Shown piece after piece: positions 26,701-41,700 of a stretch of 64,000 nt of DNA. Both the position numbers and the translations under genes were made by a program. The notes below the pieces were generated by a model. The model was not told the DNA's origin. It was given only the letters and a program-made list of their open reading frames with translations, and searched no databases. This DNA comes from Owenia fusiformis. Lineage: Eukaryota > Annelida > Polychaeta > Sabellida > Oweniidae. Location of the stretch: positions 1,925,730 to 1,989,729 of the forward strand of contig CAIIXF020000007.1 of assembly GCA_903813345.2 (NCBI GenBank), in the 5' to 3' direction. Within the stretch, counting starts at the first letter, position 1, and each line of letters opens with the position of its first letter.

Positions 26701-29700
26701 GCATAAGAAAAATAATTTTTTATTGAAGTATAACAACATTGCTGACCTGAACATGCCGAAATCAGTCTTGCAAGGAAAGCTAGTTTATCAGCTAAAAACA
26801 ATTTTTTTGCTTTTCATATTTCAGCATAAAACAATCTCTAAAATGGATACTTTGTTAGATATCCAATGCTCTTCTATGCTTACTACTAATTTTGTTCATC
26901 AGCTAAGAACAGTCATCTTCCTCTACATATTTCATGTAAACATAATCTCTTAAATGGATACTGTATTGGATGTATGTTCGCTTCTTTCTAGTGAAGGCAG
27001 TAACTTGACCCCCGCCCATCATTACAGCGACTTTCGCTTCAAGACATACGCACCAATAGCATTCAGATATTTTAGAGAGCTCTTCGGCATACAACCTGAT
27101 GATTTTCTTGTGAGTTGAAAATATTTTTCCATCGTTATCACTTGGATAGACTAAACAGTGTATTTTTGGGGATTGATAGCGTATTCCAAAATCCTTGTGT
27201 GTTACTGATTGAAGTATACATACATGTATGTGAATATTATTGTATTTAGAAATTATATCACTAACTTTTTTTGAAGAATAATGTACCTCATTGTTTTGGA
27301 GTCTGATTGATAGCACCCTAAAATAATTAAATCTACCTCATTGTTTTATGAAACTTACCTTTGTTTATAATTTGTGAAAAATAATGTATCATATCGTTTT
27401 GATTGATAGTGCCTTTAATCTACCTCATTGTTTTATTATCCCATCGAACGAAGTTCGGAGGGATATAGGGAACGCCTCCGTCCGTCCGTCCGTCCGTCCG
27501 TACGTACGTACGTCCGTCCGTCCATCCGTACGTACGTCCGTCCGTCCGTACATACGTCCGTCCGTCCGTCCGGGCAATAACTCAAATACCGTTGGCCCGA
27601 TTTTGTTCATATTTTGTACACATATACCCTATGGGCTTAGAAGTTCTGCTCGAAAGCCGATTTTCAAAATGGCCACTCATTTCAAAATGGCGGCCATTTT
27701 AGTGCCGATTTTACAGTAATTTAGGTGTAATATGTAAAACTGTAATAGCAATATGTTTTAAATGTAAAAAAATTATAAAGGACATTAATAATGCTACAAA
27801 TGTAGATATTAAAGAAGCACATGGCAGCCATCTTGAAAAATGGCGGCCTTTACTCGTCATTTTACGATTTTTGCTGTAACTCAAAAAATAGTGGAGCGAT
27901 TTTGTTCATATCTGGTATGTGAATTCTATAAGCATTGCACACTGTCTAAAAACACTTTTGGTAGAAGGTGGCCATTTTGAAAAATGGCCGCTATTTTAAC
28001 GTATTTTACTATAACTCGAAAAGTAGTGGAGCGATTTTGTTCATATTTGGTATGTGAATACTATAAGCATGGCACACTGTCCTATGACACTTTTGGTAGA
28101 AGGCGGCCATTTTGAAAAAAAATTGAAAAATGGCCACCATTTTAACATATTTTACTATAACTCGAAAAGTAGTGGAGCGATTTTGTTCATATTTGGTATG
28201 TGAATACTATAAGCATGGCACACTGTCCTTAATGACACTTTTGGAAGAAGGCAGCCATTTTGAAAAAAATTTTGAAAAATGGCTGCCATTCTAACGTATT
28301 TTACTATAACTCAAAAAGTAGTGGAGCAATTTTGTTCATATTTGGTATGTGAATACTATAAGCATGGCACACTGTCTATTTCTAATGACACTTTTGGTAG
28401 AAGGTGGCCATTTTGAAAAATGGCCGCCATTTTAACATATTTTACTATAACTCGAAAAGTAGTGGAGCGATTTTGTTCATATTTGATATGTGAATACTTT
28501 AAGCATGGCACATTGTCTAATAAAACTTTGGGGAGTACTCGGCCATTTTGAAAAATGGCCACCATTTTTATGTGTGTTATTTTACAAGTACGTGTGCGAT
28601 TTTTCCAAAATTTTAGAGGTGGCTACTTAAAAGTATATTATTTCTTCTGATGACAACTTGGCTAGTGAGCAACCATTTTGAAAATGGTGGCCTTTCTGGT
28701 GTGTTGTTTTATGATATTTGCTATTCGTTTGTAAAAATGCCAGCCATTTCTGTTCGATGGGATTCGCTACGCTTTGGCGTTGCCGTTGTTCTGGTTAAAC
28801 TTTGTACTTCATTGTTTAGAAGTCTTTGATTGATGGTGCCTAAAATTAAATTTACCTCATTGTTTTATGAATAAATCACCTCATTTTGTCTCAAAGAATC
28901 TACCTTCTTGTTTAATAGATAATTAACCTCATTGTTATAGAACTAATTTACCTCATTGTTTCATAAAGAATTCACCTCATTGTTGTAGGTGTCCCTGTGT
29001 GATGAGCCTCTGAGAGAACTATCAAACCCAGGGGCCAGTGGGAGCATATTCTATATAACAAATGATGATGAGTTCATTATAAAAACAGTTCAACATAAAG
29101 AAGCAGAGTTTTTGCAAAAATTATTACCAGGATATTATATGGTAGGTCGGCCACAGAATTCATTTATGTTTTTCATTAAATTGTATCAGGGAATTTTTTA
29201 AGCAATAATCTGATAAGGTGTGAAAATAACACATTAGACTGTACACTGTAATTAAGTTGGTGGAAAGCTCAGTTGCTGTTGCTGAAATCTTGTACAATGT
29301 GACCATCTACAGGAAGATATCGATATGGCCACCATTTTGTTACATATTGGAAAATGAAATGGCATCTGGTCTATAATCCATTTTATCCAGTAGGTATAAC
29401 ATTTGAATAACTTGGCACCTTGAGTTATAGTTGTTTATTAAACATAATTATCAGTTCTGTTGATGTGCCAGAGAAATCGCTTTTTCTAAGAAAGTTCTTA
29501 CAAGAAATGTGAAGTGAAAGAATGTCAAGTTCAACACATCCTCTTACAATGTCACTGAACTATAATTTCCCAGAGGTCCTCAAAAATGCTGCAGAAAGTA
29601 AAGTTCAATAACCTTAGTTTAAAATGTAGCATGCTAAAATGTCAAGCAAAACAAGTCCTATGAAAATGCCACTAAATGTTTACCTCTCACAAATCTTCTA

Positions 29701-32700
29701 GTTTAGTCTGTTTTATTAGGTGTGATAACACCTGTGGCTGATTAGAATCGTCATGAAAAATGATAAGTTTGTGACAAATTAACTGTAGAAGTCTAGAAAC
29801 AGAAAAATTAATTGCGATGTATAACACATATATTACCTTGTTTCCATATATGCAACATAAAGAACATCGTTACATGTATCACAAATGTATATTACCTCAT
29901 TTCTCAATTACCTCATTATCAATTACCTCATTATCCATGTATCAATACCTTCATTTCCCATATAGCACACATGTTACCTCATTTCCATAAACAACACACC
30001 TCATATCCCATATTAAGCACATTCAGTACCTCATTTTCAATAAAAGTAGATCGATTTGAAGGTAGATTTACAGTTAAGGCCGGTTTTAAAGTTGCTAGCA
30101 ACTCCCATTAAAATATCAGGTTACATCCACACAAAATATCAAAAATACAGTTATTTTGGCTGTTCCATTAGTCTGCCTCCTATTTATACCCCATGTCGCT
30201 CTTTAAGATTACATGCCCTCATGTTGAGATTGTATGATGTTTTTTACCATGAAGAAATCACTTCCTTCAGTGCATTTACTACAAGACCAAATAAAGTGCT
30301 AGAGAAAGCGATATAACTTATAAAAATCACGAACAAGTATTCCAAATCATTCCAAATGACTATGTTTCTTATTCAAACCTTAGTCATAAATACAGTTTAA
30401 TAGACATTAGGCAGTGCTGAGAAAGACAAACTCTGTGATTAGCATGCTTAGTGTATATTTAATAGATTCAAGCGCTAAGTGTAATGATTTATAGCCTATG
30501 GACATACATTTACTTCTTTATCAGTGAAACAACATCTCGGTCAAACAAGCAATCTCTAGAAATGCCTTAATTATCTAAATGACAACTTTTAGATTACAGC
30601 TCAGTGTCAAGTAATTTTGTAGAAGTTCATATTGCATGTAAGTATTTTATATAGTGACCTTGAAATAAGAAAATTTATTGTTTATATTATTATTATTTAT
30701 TATTATTCATATTCATAATTTCCAATTTTATTTTCAGAATTTGAATCAGAATCCGAGGACGCTACTTCCAAAGTTCTATGGTTTATATTGTTACCAGGTA
30801 ACCAGTAAATGAACATTGTCATGGTAATGATATGGCATAGAAATGACTTCAAGTTTGTTAGAGGGACAGTTTATACATAGGGAATGTTTATAAGTTGATT
30901 TTGTCTTTTGTTGAAAGTTAAGTCGTATATGAGGATTTCATTTAAGGAAAAGGATTCAAATCTGTTTGCGATAATTTACATGTATTAATATAATATAATA
31001 TAATTTATAACATTATTAGTTTTAGTTATAAATGTAAATAAAAGGTTAAATAATATACTTCTGTTTCCAAGTTTGACGATTTATTCTGATTAGAACATGA
31101 TATTAACACAAAGATATTTTACCTTCCAGTGTGGTGGAAAAAATATTCGGTTTATTGTAATGAACAATTTGCTGCCAACGACTGTAAAACTACATGAAAA
31201 ATATGATTTAAAAGGCAGTACATATAAACGAAAAGCGTCCAAATCAGAAAGAGCAAAAAGCTGTCCAACCTGGAAAGACCTTGATTATATGGAGTTACAC
31301 CAGGAAGGCATATTACTAGAGCAAGACACATATGTAGCTTTAATGAAGACTATTGCCAGAGATTGTAGGGTAAGTTCACTGTATTTCAGCTAGATTTATA
31401 GTAAAACAATTATGATCCTATTAAACCCTATATTGACCAACGGTGTAAAGTTGAAATCAGATTTATCCATCAAGGTAATGAACTTTCCCTGTTGTTGAGG
31501 GACAAAACCATATACAGTGATTCTGTTGATATATAAATGAAAAGTTCAGAAGACATTTGAAATAGCACAATCTCTGTTGATTGGAGACAACATGGTCACA
31601 TATTCCTTATAAGTTCCTTATTGTTAATATTCAATAGTATAAATCATGGGAGTCCAAGCAATCCAGTGTAATAAGAGAATGATCACAACTAAGATATTTA
31701 CTTAAAAGTAAAACCAAAATATTACAGGAAAGATTACTCTTCATCTGAGATTGACATTTGACAAACACTATCAAAGGTTGCGATGACCTGCTGTAAATTA
31801 CATTCCCACTTTTTAAGTAGAAAATTGATCATTGGGACCCCTGTGGAATTTAAGAGAAATAGTGAAATAAGTAAGGAATAGTGAACTTGTGTGATAGTTT
31901 ATTCCAAATACATACCAGGATTATCAAACAATCTTCATGAGAGGAAAGTCGTGAAATATTTGCAGAACTACAGTATATGGGAAGATCAACTCATATCGAT
32001 ATATTGTAAATCCCTATTTCGAGATCCAATTAGATGGATTGATCATTTGTAACTTTCCTATCAACTCAATTTAGAAATAGAGATGTATTTTTACTCTCAT
32101 TGATTTATTCAAGGTTGTTCTGCATATTCTTTCATCTTGATAATAGTATTGTACTAATAAATCTTGTATCAAATTGAAAGATGTTTATGAAATTTCAAAT
32201 ACTTTGAGAACTGCTATTTGTATTGCAAGATATCATGAATTTATGAATTGATTATTATGTAATGTTAATTTTGAAGTGTAATCATGTTTTTTTGTTTTGT
32301 TTTCAGGTGTTAGAAAGTTTTAAAATTATGGACTACAGTCTTTTACTGGGAGTACACAATATAGACAAGTCATTTCAAGAAAAATCATCTCCGGAAATAT
32401 CCTCACCCGGGAAACCTAACTCTGCCGGAGCAAACTCTAATTCTTCAGAAAACCCAGGTGCTATAAAAAGTGAGTTCATAGTATGAAAGTCCTACTAGCT
32501 ACACACTGTATGCAAACAAACAAACAGTAACCTTCTAACTTTGGAATATTGACTTTCCCACATTATCGTGGAATCTCCTTGAATTTTCTTGTATAGATGT
32601 ATTGTATTGATACTGTATCTGTGACTTAGGGATGCTCCCCCGGAAAATTAAGGATTTTTAGACTTACTAGTATTTGGCACGTTCTGAGCTATTCTAGGGC

Positions 32701-35700
32701 CAAAATATATGATTTATTTTAAAAAAATTTGAATCTTTGGGCTTATTTGGCACGTTCTGAGTGATTCTAGGATCAAACTATGATTAATTTCAATTTACAC
32801 CTTTGGTCTTTAGACTACTCTCAATAGTACGTGACTGGGTATTCTGCGTATATGTAGCTACGCCCATAGAAATGACTCAAATTATAGCAGATGGAAATAT
32901 TAATTTCAGAAATTGGATATTTTGAACATTTTTCAATGATAGCAATGATAGCAAATTCAAGTGAGCAATGGAAAGACAAAAAAAAAACAGAAAATTAAAA
33001 GTTAATGTCCAACAATATTCTTTAAGCAAAAATTATACTTACTTGTGCTTGAACCAAATGATTTTTATTATTTGTTTGAAACATTGATTAAATATTTTTC
33101 TTCAGCTACAAATCTGCAGCGTAATAAGTCAATGAAGACACGTTTAGCAGCATTCTCTACAGCGATGGAGTCTATACAAGCAGAATCTGAACCAGTAGAA
33201 CTAGAGGATGCTGATGTACCGTAAGTTCACCAACTTGATCATCTTAAAGTTAAATACACTGTTCTCATTTTCTGCAAAAACCTTGTCAACAGGGTCCTGT
33301 TCATTAGAAAACCAAAATGAATCCAAACCTTGGAACAACTGAAATTATAAAAGGCATTTGAGCAAGAATGTTACGAAATAATTATGCACTCCATAAGATG
33401 TCTTCACAATCATTGTTAATAATACTTCAACATAAACAGTAATTTTAAAAGCTGTTTGGTAAACATTACATGGTTATTGCAGGCCGGGTGGTATTCCAGC
33501 AAGGAACAGTCGGGGAGAGAGGTTACTTCTATATATGGGACTTATTGATATTCTACAGAGCTACAGGGCCAAGAAAAAGCTAGAGCATGCATTGAAAGCC
33601 ATGGTCCATGACGGGGTAGGACTCTTCTTTTTTTTGTTCTGTATATGTAATATAGTACGAACTAGATCTCAGGATCACATGTGCCAACATTGGATTTGAA
33701 TCATGATAAGTACATGTATATTAAAATAATTCATTTATTTAGAATTTCAATACTTCATTAATTACTTATGATGTGATATTTTCTTTTTTTCAGGATACCA
33801 TTTCAGTACACAGGCCAAATTTTTATGCACAAAGATTTCAAAATTTCTTTGAACAATCAGTATTTAAGAAGATTCCCTCTCGTGAGTATACCAAATACAT
33901 TTTTTCCATTCACGTTGTTTATATTTCATAAGCATTCATTTTTAGTTACACAACCATGGCTTTTTTCATTTCCACTTATTTAACAGCTGCACGTCATGAA
34001 TGTCGCTCTTAACGTGTTTGAATGTAACTTGAGTAGAGCAGGGGAAATTGAGGAAACCATTACAGCTGAAGGCTTTTTATTTCCATATAAGGAGTTATCT
34101 TTATATCATTGAGATATCTTTATATCATTGCACTGCATTGATAAACATTGCAGTTCAGTGGTAAGGATTACACAATAGTTGCAAATGTTGCACCATAGTA
34201 GCAAATATGAAGGGGCATATTTATAACCTATCCACACTGGTAAAGGGCATTCAAGTTATACTTGCTTTTGATAGTTGTAACCTTTAATATCTTCTAATTA
34301 TTTCATACCATTACCACATATTTGTCTCTTATCTTTTAATATTTTTCTTTGAATATAATTTCTTTTGCAAGCATGCACATTTTGCTATTCAGTATGCATC
34401 TATTTACTTGTTAGACACTGATCACGACACATGATCACACATCTACAAATTCATTTTATTTATTACTCGCCATTTTTCACCACATGACATCATATCATTA
34501 CATACCTTGCATTTTGGATGCACATTGCTGTGGGAATTCAGTTTCATCACCAGCATTTTATTTAAAATGAGAGACTAGAGAAGTCTGGGCACATTTCAAA
34601 GTTATCTACTGTACATGGTGTTTAATAAACATGTGTCCAGTATTTGTGCTTCAATAAACACATGTACCTTAGACATGTAGTATGTGTGCTTTGATACATG
34701 TAAACACATGTAAATGACAGTATGTGTGCTTTAATAAACACATGAAACGTACAGTATGTGTGCTTTAATAATAAACACACAAAACGTACAGTATGTGTGC
34801 TTTAATAAACACATGAAAAGTACAGTATGTGTGTTTTAATGAACACATGAAACATACAGTATGTGTGCTTCAATAAACACATGAAACGTACAGTATGTGT
34901 GCTTTAATAAACACATGAAACGTACAGTATGTGTGCTTTAATAATAAACACACGAAACATACAGTATGTGTGCTTTAATAAACACATGAAAAGTACAGTA
35001 TGTGTGTTTTAATGAACACATGAAACATACAGTATGTGTGCTTAAATAAACACATGAAACGAACAGTATGTGTGCTTTAGTGAACACATGAAACGTACAG
35101 TATGTGTGCTTCAATAAGCACATGAAATGTACAGTATGTGTGCTTTAATAAACACATGAAACGTATAGTATGTGTGCTTTAATAAACACATGAAACGTAC
35201 AGTATGTGTGCTTCAATAAACACATGTACTTTACAGTATGTGTGCTTTACCCTTTATGCACATTTATTTTTTTATATTAATTACACATGTTTGTTACAGA
35301 ATAAAGTTGAATATGTAATAATTTAGTATAAGATTTATTAAACATTCAAACATCGCTTCCTAATATATGCTTTGTTGCGATAGATTAAGTTAAAACTGCT
35401 TTAATATGTGAAAAACCATAGAATTTTGCTTTACTTCTTAGAGTATGCAATTGCTTCCTTGTGTATGCAAGGTTTCCTTATCTTCCACATTACAGAAGAG
35501 TATCTCAGGATATATTGATTTGATACAACTGTTTCACAATCATTGATGTCTTAGCTGAAAAAAAGATTTAAAAAAAAAAGAATTTTGATTAGCCAACAGG
35601 GCAAATGTTGGTGTAAAATTAAGCGTAATTGTTCAATAGGTGGGGGTAGGAATGATCCTTTAATAGTTGGGACCTGGGATGATCCGTTGATAATCAGGGC

Positions 35701-38700
35701 TTGGGATGATCTTTAAAGAGATGGGACTTGGGATGATCCTTTAATAGGCAGCGCTTGGAATGATCCTTTAGTATGCAGGGCTTGGGATGATCTTTTAAGA
35801 GTCAGCACTATGAATGATCCTTTATTATGCAGGGCTTTGGGTGATCCTTTAATAGGCAGCGCTTGGAATGAGCCTTTAATATGCAGGGCTTGGAATGATC
35901 CTTTAATATGCAGGGCTTGGAATGATCCTTTAATATGCAGGGCTTGGAATGATCCTTTAATAGGCAGCGCTTGGAATGATCCTTTAATATGCAGGGCTTG
36001 GGATGATCCTTTAATAGGCAGGGCTTGGGATGATCCTTTAATAGGCAGGGCTTGGGATGATCCTTTAATATGCAGGGCTTGGGATGATCCTTTAAGAGGC
36101 AGCACTTCGAATGATCCTTTAATAGGCAGGGCTTGGGATGATCCTTTAATAGGCAGTGCTTGGAATGATCCTTTAATATGCAGTGTTTGGAATGATCCTT
36201 TAATATGCAGGGCTTGGGATGATCCTTTAATAGGCAGGGCTTGGATTGATCCTTTAATATGCAGTACTTGGGATTGTCCTTTAATAGGCAGGGCTTGGGC
36301 TGATCGTTTAAAAGGCAGTGGTTGGGGTTATCTTTTACACTTTTATTCTGAGATAATCTTCAAATCACAAGAGATTCTAGGAGGCAATCTCACCATTAAG
36401 CTTTTCATCAAAATGATTCCAACCTCATTTCTATTTTAGATATGTTTAAATCACAGATAAATCATCTGAATACATTGGGTAATAAACATGTCTGTGTGAC
36501 ATTTTTGTTTGATCTGGTGATGATCTATTTTTGGACTTTTACAACACACATATGCACTGTTGGATTTGATAGTAACACCCCCTATTATATAAGAGATGAA
36601 ATCAAAACTAATATTCCTTATTTGGAATTCATTATTTTTCTCCTACCTCTACCTGATATTTCAACAGTGTAACTCTAATTTCCATGTTATTATAAGATAT
36701 GATGTATTTAACATTACATTTTAATCTAGGAGTGTTATAAACTAGGGTTACACTTTGAATTTGCTTCTAGTGCATTTCCTTGCTTTGCAATAGCTCTCCT
36801 TGACTGACTGATTGATAACAGGACATGCTGGTTTAAATGTTTGTTTGATTGCATTTGACTCATTGATTAATATACTGTTTTATCCATGCATTTGTCACTG
36901 TCATAGATACTAGTATTCCGTAATTCTGGGGCGTGGACGGAATTTGACAAAACTTCAATTTTTTGCAGAATCCCTAATTTTCATGAAAATCCCGCGGAAT
37001 TACCAGAATTTCCAGAAATTACATATTTTACGATCTCCTACCTTTACGGGGTATTTGAAGAGTGTCTGTTTATGTCCAACAATCAATCATTATTGAGTAC
37101 AAGTACGATATCACCGTGAAATTCAACATTCTATCACGTTTAAATTCGCTAAAGCGAGTTCGCTAATGACGCGCAGTTCTTACCTAGAAAGTAGCTGACT
37201 TCCGTTTCCGTTGCTACGTCAATTTTCATCGTTTTAAAAGATTGCAGAATTTGGACTTTTCTCCTTGCAGAATTTGCTTTTTTTCTTGCAGAATTTGCAG
37301 AATTTTTTGCAGAATTTTGATTTTTTTCATGCAGAAAACTAGTATCTGTGCACTGTTCACATAATCAAGTTAATTTGTTGACTTACTAAAAATAAAATGA
37401 TTCACAGTTTTTGTCTTACATATATACAAGTATGATATTAGATTTCTCAAATTCATTGAACTCTAAACTGGGTAATTCTGTCAAATGATGACATTATTTT
37501 ATCAAATATTTTACTTGTTATCTTTCCAAATTGTACTATTGAAAATAATATCATTTGAATTTCAAAAAGAAGAACAAGTAGATTCATAACTCTTGACCTC
37601 ATTTGGTAAAGATACATGAAATGATGTTATTTTGTCTAATAAACTAACGTGTACTACAGTATACTACAAAGTGTACTATTTACTACAGTATACTTTAAAG
37701 TGTACTACATGTACTAGAGTATACAATGGAATGTCCTACATTGTACACTTTGAAGTGTATTATGTATATAGAAGTATACCACTAATGCCTTGGTCACATT
37801 TGGCCATAACATTTGATCCATTGACCGGCACCCAGCCGATTGAGTATTTTGTTCAAAATTCAGTATTTAGTTTTGTAAGTATACTATGTATTCCATGTAC
37901 ACTTCAGAGTGTACTATGTCTACAAAAGTACACCACAAAGTGTACTATGTATACTACTGTACACTATGATGCAATCCCTTGTTGAATATGGGGAACTCAA
38001 TTTTGACTTTCAGTTTAAGTATTCATCAAGGTTTTGCAAAAGTGATTGGAGTACTTATCTCCACCTTATATGGCCCACATATCAACATAGATATTGTGCA
38101 AGTATCTTACAGAGACGCCTTATTGGAGAGAAATACTGGGTGTTCCGAAGTATGGAACACCTTTCAATTATAGTATATTTCCCACCTATCAGTTGTGGCT
38201 GCTGTAGAGATATCTTGCTGGTGTTATATGTTGGTATCAATGGCCTTATGTTTATGCTGACTAACATGCTAACAATCTGCTCTTGTTTTCTTCCCACATT
38301 CACAGTTGATCACACATTGTACAAAGGCGCCCACCAACGGTTTAGAAAAATTGTCCATCTAGGTATGCTACCAAATATTTCAATCTTATAATAGGCCAAG
38401 AGAATGAAATCTTTTTAGCTCATTTAACTTTTCTTGGCCTTAATGCATAATCCTGTCATTTTAAAAAATGAAAATTGTTTTTGATTTTGACACATTTTAT
38501 CTGCAGGATTTTGCATCATTGAATTAATGATAAAGATTAATATTAAAGAATATACTGGATATTTAATGGCAATGTTTTTATTCTGGTCAACTGATTTCAA
38601 TCTCTCTTAACATTTGTATTAAAATGAATGGAGTAGGCCTATAAGATTCAATCATTGCATGTTTTCAGTGAGCCCCTGAAGTGTTTAGTAGCACATATTT

Positions 38701-41700
38701 GCCATCTAAATTCTGATGAAAAGCATGAATGATGAATCTAATTGGCCTACACCAATACAAGTATACTCTTGAGACAAGAATTTTGTTATAGAAGTTTCAA
38801 ATGCTGAAAGTAGTGCAACACTATTTGTAACTCATTAATTCATCAAATGTACTTGTACCATTTGTTTATTGTAGTGCAGTTGAATGTTGTTTACATGTAT
38901 TTGTTTTTTAATATTGATTCAAGTCTACCAATTGTGTTTCTACTCAAACGGCCAAGTGGGTTTCAAACATTATATTGTTAGATGCCAGAAACATGCATTT
39001 AATGTACCAATGTCATAGCTGTACTTTTGGTACACCCTGTCTTTTCATTTGAGTTGTTACATTTGGTGGACCGGATAGGGATCTGGCTAAAATAATGCAC
39101 TAACTGCATGATGTAATGCAGAACTAACTCAATGCTATTCTTAACGCTGCATGGAATTTTATATGTTCTTCCAAATTTACGATTTCTAGCATTGCATGCC
39201 TGATATGATATAATGCGCTTAAATTGTCTTTGATACAAAATCAAACAGCCAGCTTATGTAGCTGCTCTGTCTTCGTGAATATAAACTACATTTTCATAAT
39301 CTAAAATTGTGCAAAATGGTTAAATCAGAAATACTTCAAATTAGAATATGAATTACATGTTTTTGAATCAGAATCTTATATCAGCTAATGATGATACCAT
39401 TTAATGAATAATTATTAAACTGATTAATAAATTGAAAAACACCAATTTGATGATGCTTAAAACAATATTTTTGAACTTTAGAATTCTTAGTGTGTGTAAC
39501 TAGGTCTTCACTTGCAAGAACTTCCATCCTACATTCATCATTTACATACAATGTTTTTATGTCACCACCACAAGTGGTGAGATATTGTTATAGTCTCCTA
39601 CTTTTTGTGAACGGTGTTTGATGGTTTGTGGTTGGTATTTGACAGTTAGTATCTGTAACAAATGGCAGGTGGTGACATTTTGCATGTTAATGCATTTTAT
39701 ATTCAAGCTACACACACATTCAAGCTACACAGTACACACCTATCCATACTACACATAGACATTTTGTGTGAGTTAAAAACAGTAATATTTTGAATTATAA
39801 CATGGCAGATCTACATGTCCACCAGCCTTCAAGTCCTTTACATACAAAGGCATAATTACCATAGAGACCACACTAAACAGTATATCACCAAAAGCTACCC
39901 AAAATAGCATTCACTGAATTTTATGCATGCTTTCTTAATTACATGACATTCATTTAATGATGAAATCCTCATTTAGTCCACGGCAGCCTCTTTAGAGGTG
40001 TAAGGATCTTAACAGCATTAAAACTGCATATTTATTTCTGCAATCAGAGCCATAGGATGCTCTGACACTAAGGCTATATATTGAATAAGGTGTAAGAAGA
40101 GAGAAGTGTTTAGCTGTAGAATGCTTGTGACTCTTCACTAGATGTTCAAGTACTGTCCAGTCCTATATGAAAAACATTTACTTAAATAATTAAATGCTCA
40201 TTAAATTCTCATAATAGATTACCCAAGAACTGGGTCAAATATTTTCAAAAGGCTGGGGCCTGTGTATGTGTTTGTTGCTTATAGGCTTGAGCAATTTTGA
40301 ATGATTTTCTTCTTTCATCTTGACTGGACAGTACATTGAAACATCTTTCCCTTTAAAATCACATTCAAGATTTTGTTCCACATGGTATGATGGTTTTCCT
40401 TCCATTCTTCAATTCTAGGTTTTGGTGTTAGGTTGTTTAGCTTTGATTTGAGGGACAAGGTTGAGATGTTGAAGTTGATTTGTAGATGGTATTTGGAAAT
40501 ATACATGGTGATTAAAATATTTAATGGTGGTGATTTCCATTTAAAAGTGAAATCAGATCTATGATGCTCTAAAGAAGGTCATCTGAATTGAAATCTACAT
40601 TCATGTGTTTGAAATTTTTAGCAGTCACAGGTTTTCATTCATACTCATTCTTGATATCAAACTTTAACATACCATTTTAAAATGAGGGCCTCTCAACTGA
40701 GACTATATATGAGGCTGTATATGTGCACGAGGAAGTGAATACAGGAAAGCTTCTTATTGGCTGTTGAAGCATGGCATTTACTAAACTCAACCAACCAAGG
40801 GAATTCCAACCAATATCAGAGAAATTGAACGGTTCAAAGTTAATTTTTCACCCCTTATATGGATATTAAAAGATAAAATTCAAAATAAAAAATCGATATG
40901 AATATTATTGAATATTCAATTAATATATTTGTGGCACCTTCAACTTGAAAGACTGACAAATTATCTCATGTATATCTCCAAATCCTTGAGTTTGCATAGG
41001 TCCTTCTGTTGTTTAGGTGTTTAGGTGGTATTCCCATGGCGGTATACTAAATGCATTCGCTTTTGCATTATATGGTGAAAAGGGATGCTTATTTTAAGCA
41101 TATTTTGAAACAATTAATGAGATTTTAATGCTTCTTTGATCACCTCAGTATCGGACAGTCTGGCTTTCCAAAAAGGTAAGAATCAATTGAATTTTGTCAT
41201 ATCATATTTAAAGGAGCTCGTGCAGTATTACAATGTTTCAATACTATTTATAGTAGGAATATATTTACCTAACTTATTTTGAAATCTGTAATGTTATTAT
41301 GATAGAATGCACTTCACTTGCTTCTTTAAAAGATGGGAATTTTGCTGCATAAAACTAGATGTTAATATTCAAAAGCAATTATTAGTTAAAAAGCATAGAG
41401 TTTGAGGATAGCACTATATTGAGTAGGACATAAAATAGACAAAAATATAGAATCAAAAACACTGCAACCGTCTGATAATTGAAGATTATTTTGTTGTATC
41501 ATATTGACATGATGAATGACCACATAGTATGCTAATTCACTATCACACACAGTTGTATGTACATATTGAAGCACACTAATAGTGCATACTTACACTACAC
41601 ACAAATGTGGAACACCCTTCACAAATAAGTAATTGTTCTGGTTTTTATAATTTTTTTTGTATAATGATGCTGGTGAAAAGTCACAAGCAAAATAAGCACA

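Noticed and set aside
26903-27316. 137-codon minus-strand frame
   Set aside because: It lies antisense to PIP5K1 exon 3 and its flanking introns; the plus strand is clearly the coding strand.
27477-27571. Regular CCGT repeats considered as a CRISPR-like array
   Set aside because: Simple microsatellite without spacers in a eukaryotic intron.
27384-27719. 111-codon frame with [15 protein letters not shown] repeats
   Set aside because: Translation of the CCGT/ACGT microsatellite within a dispersed repeat; not a gene.
35810-36439. 209-codon plus-strand frame made of NDPLICRAW units
   Set aside because: Coincides with the 27-bp array inside PIP5K1 intron 10; a minus-strand frame is equally open.
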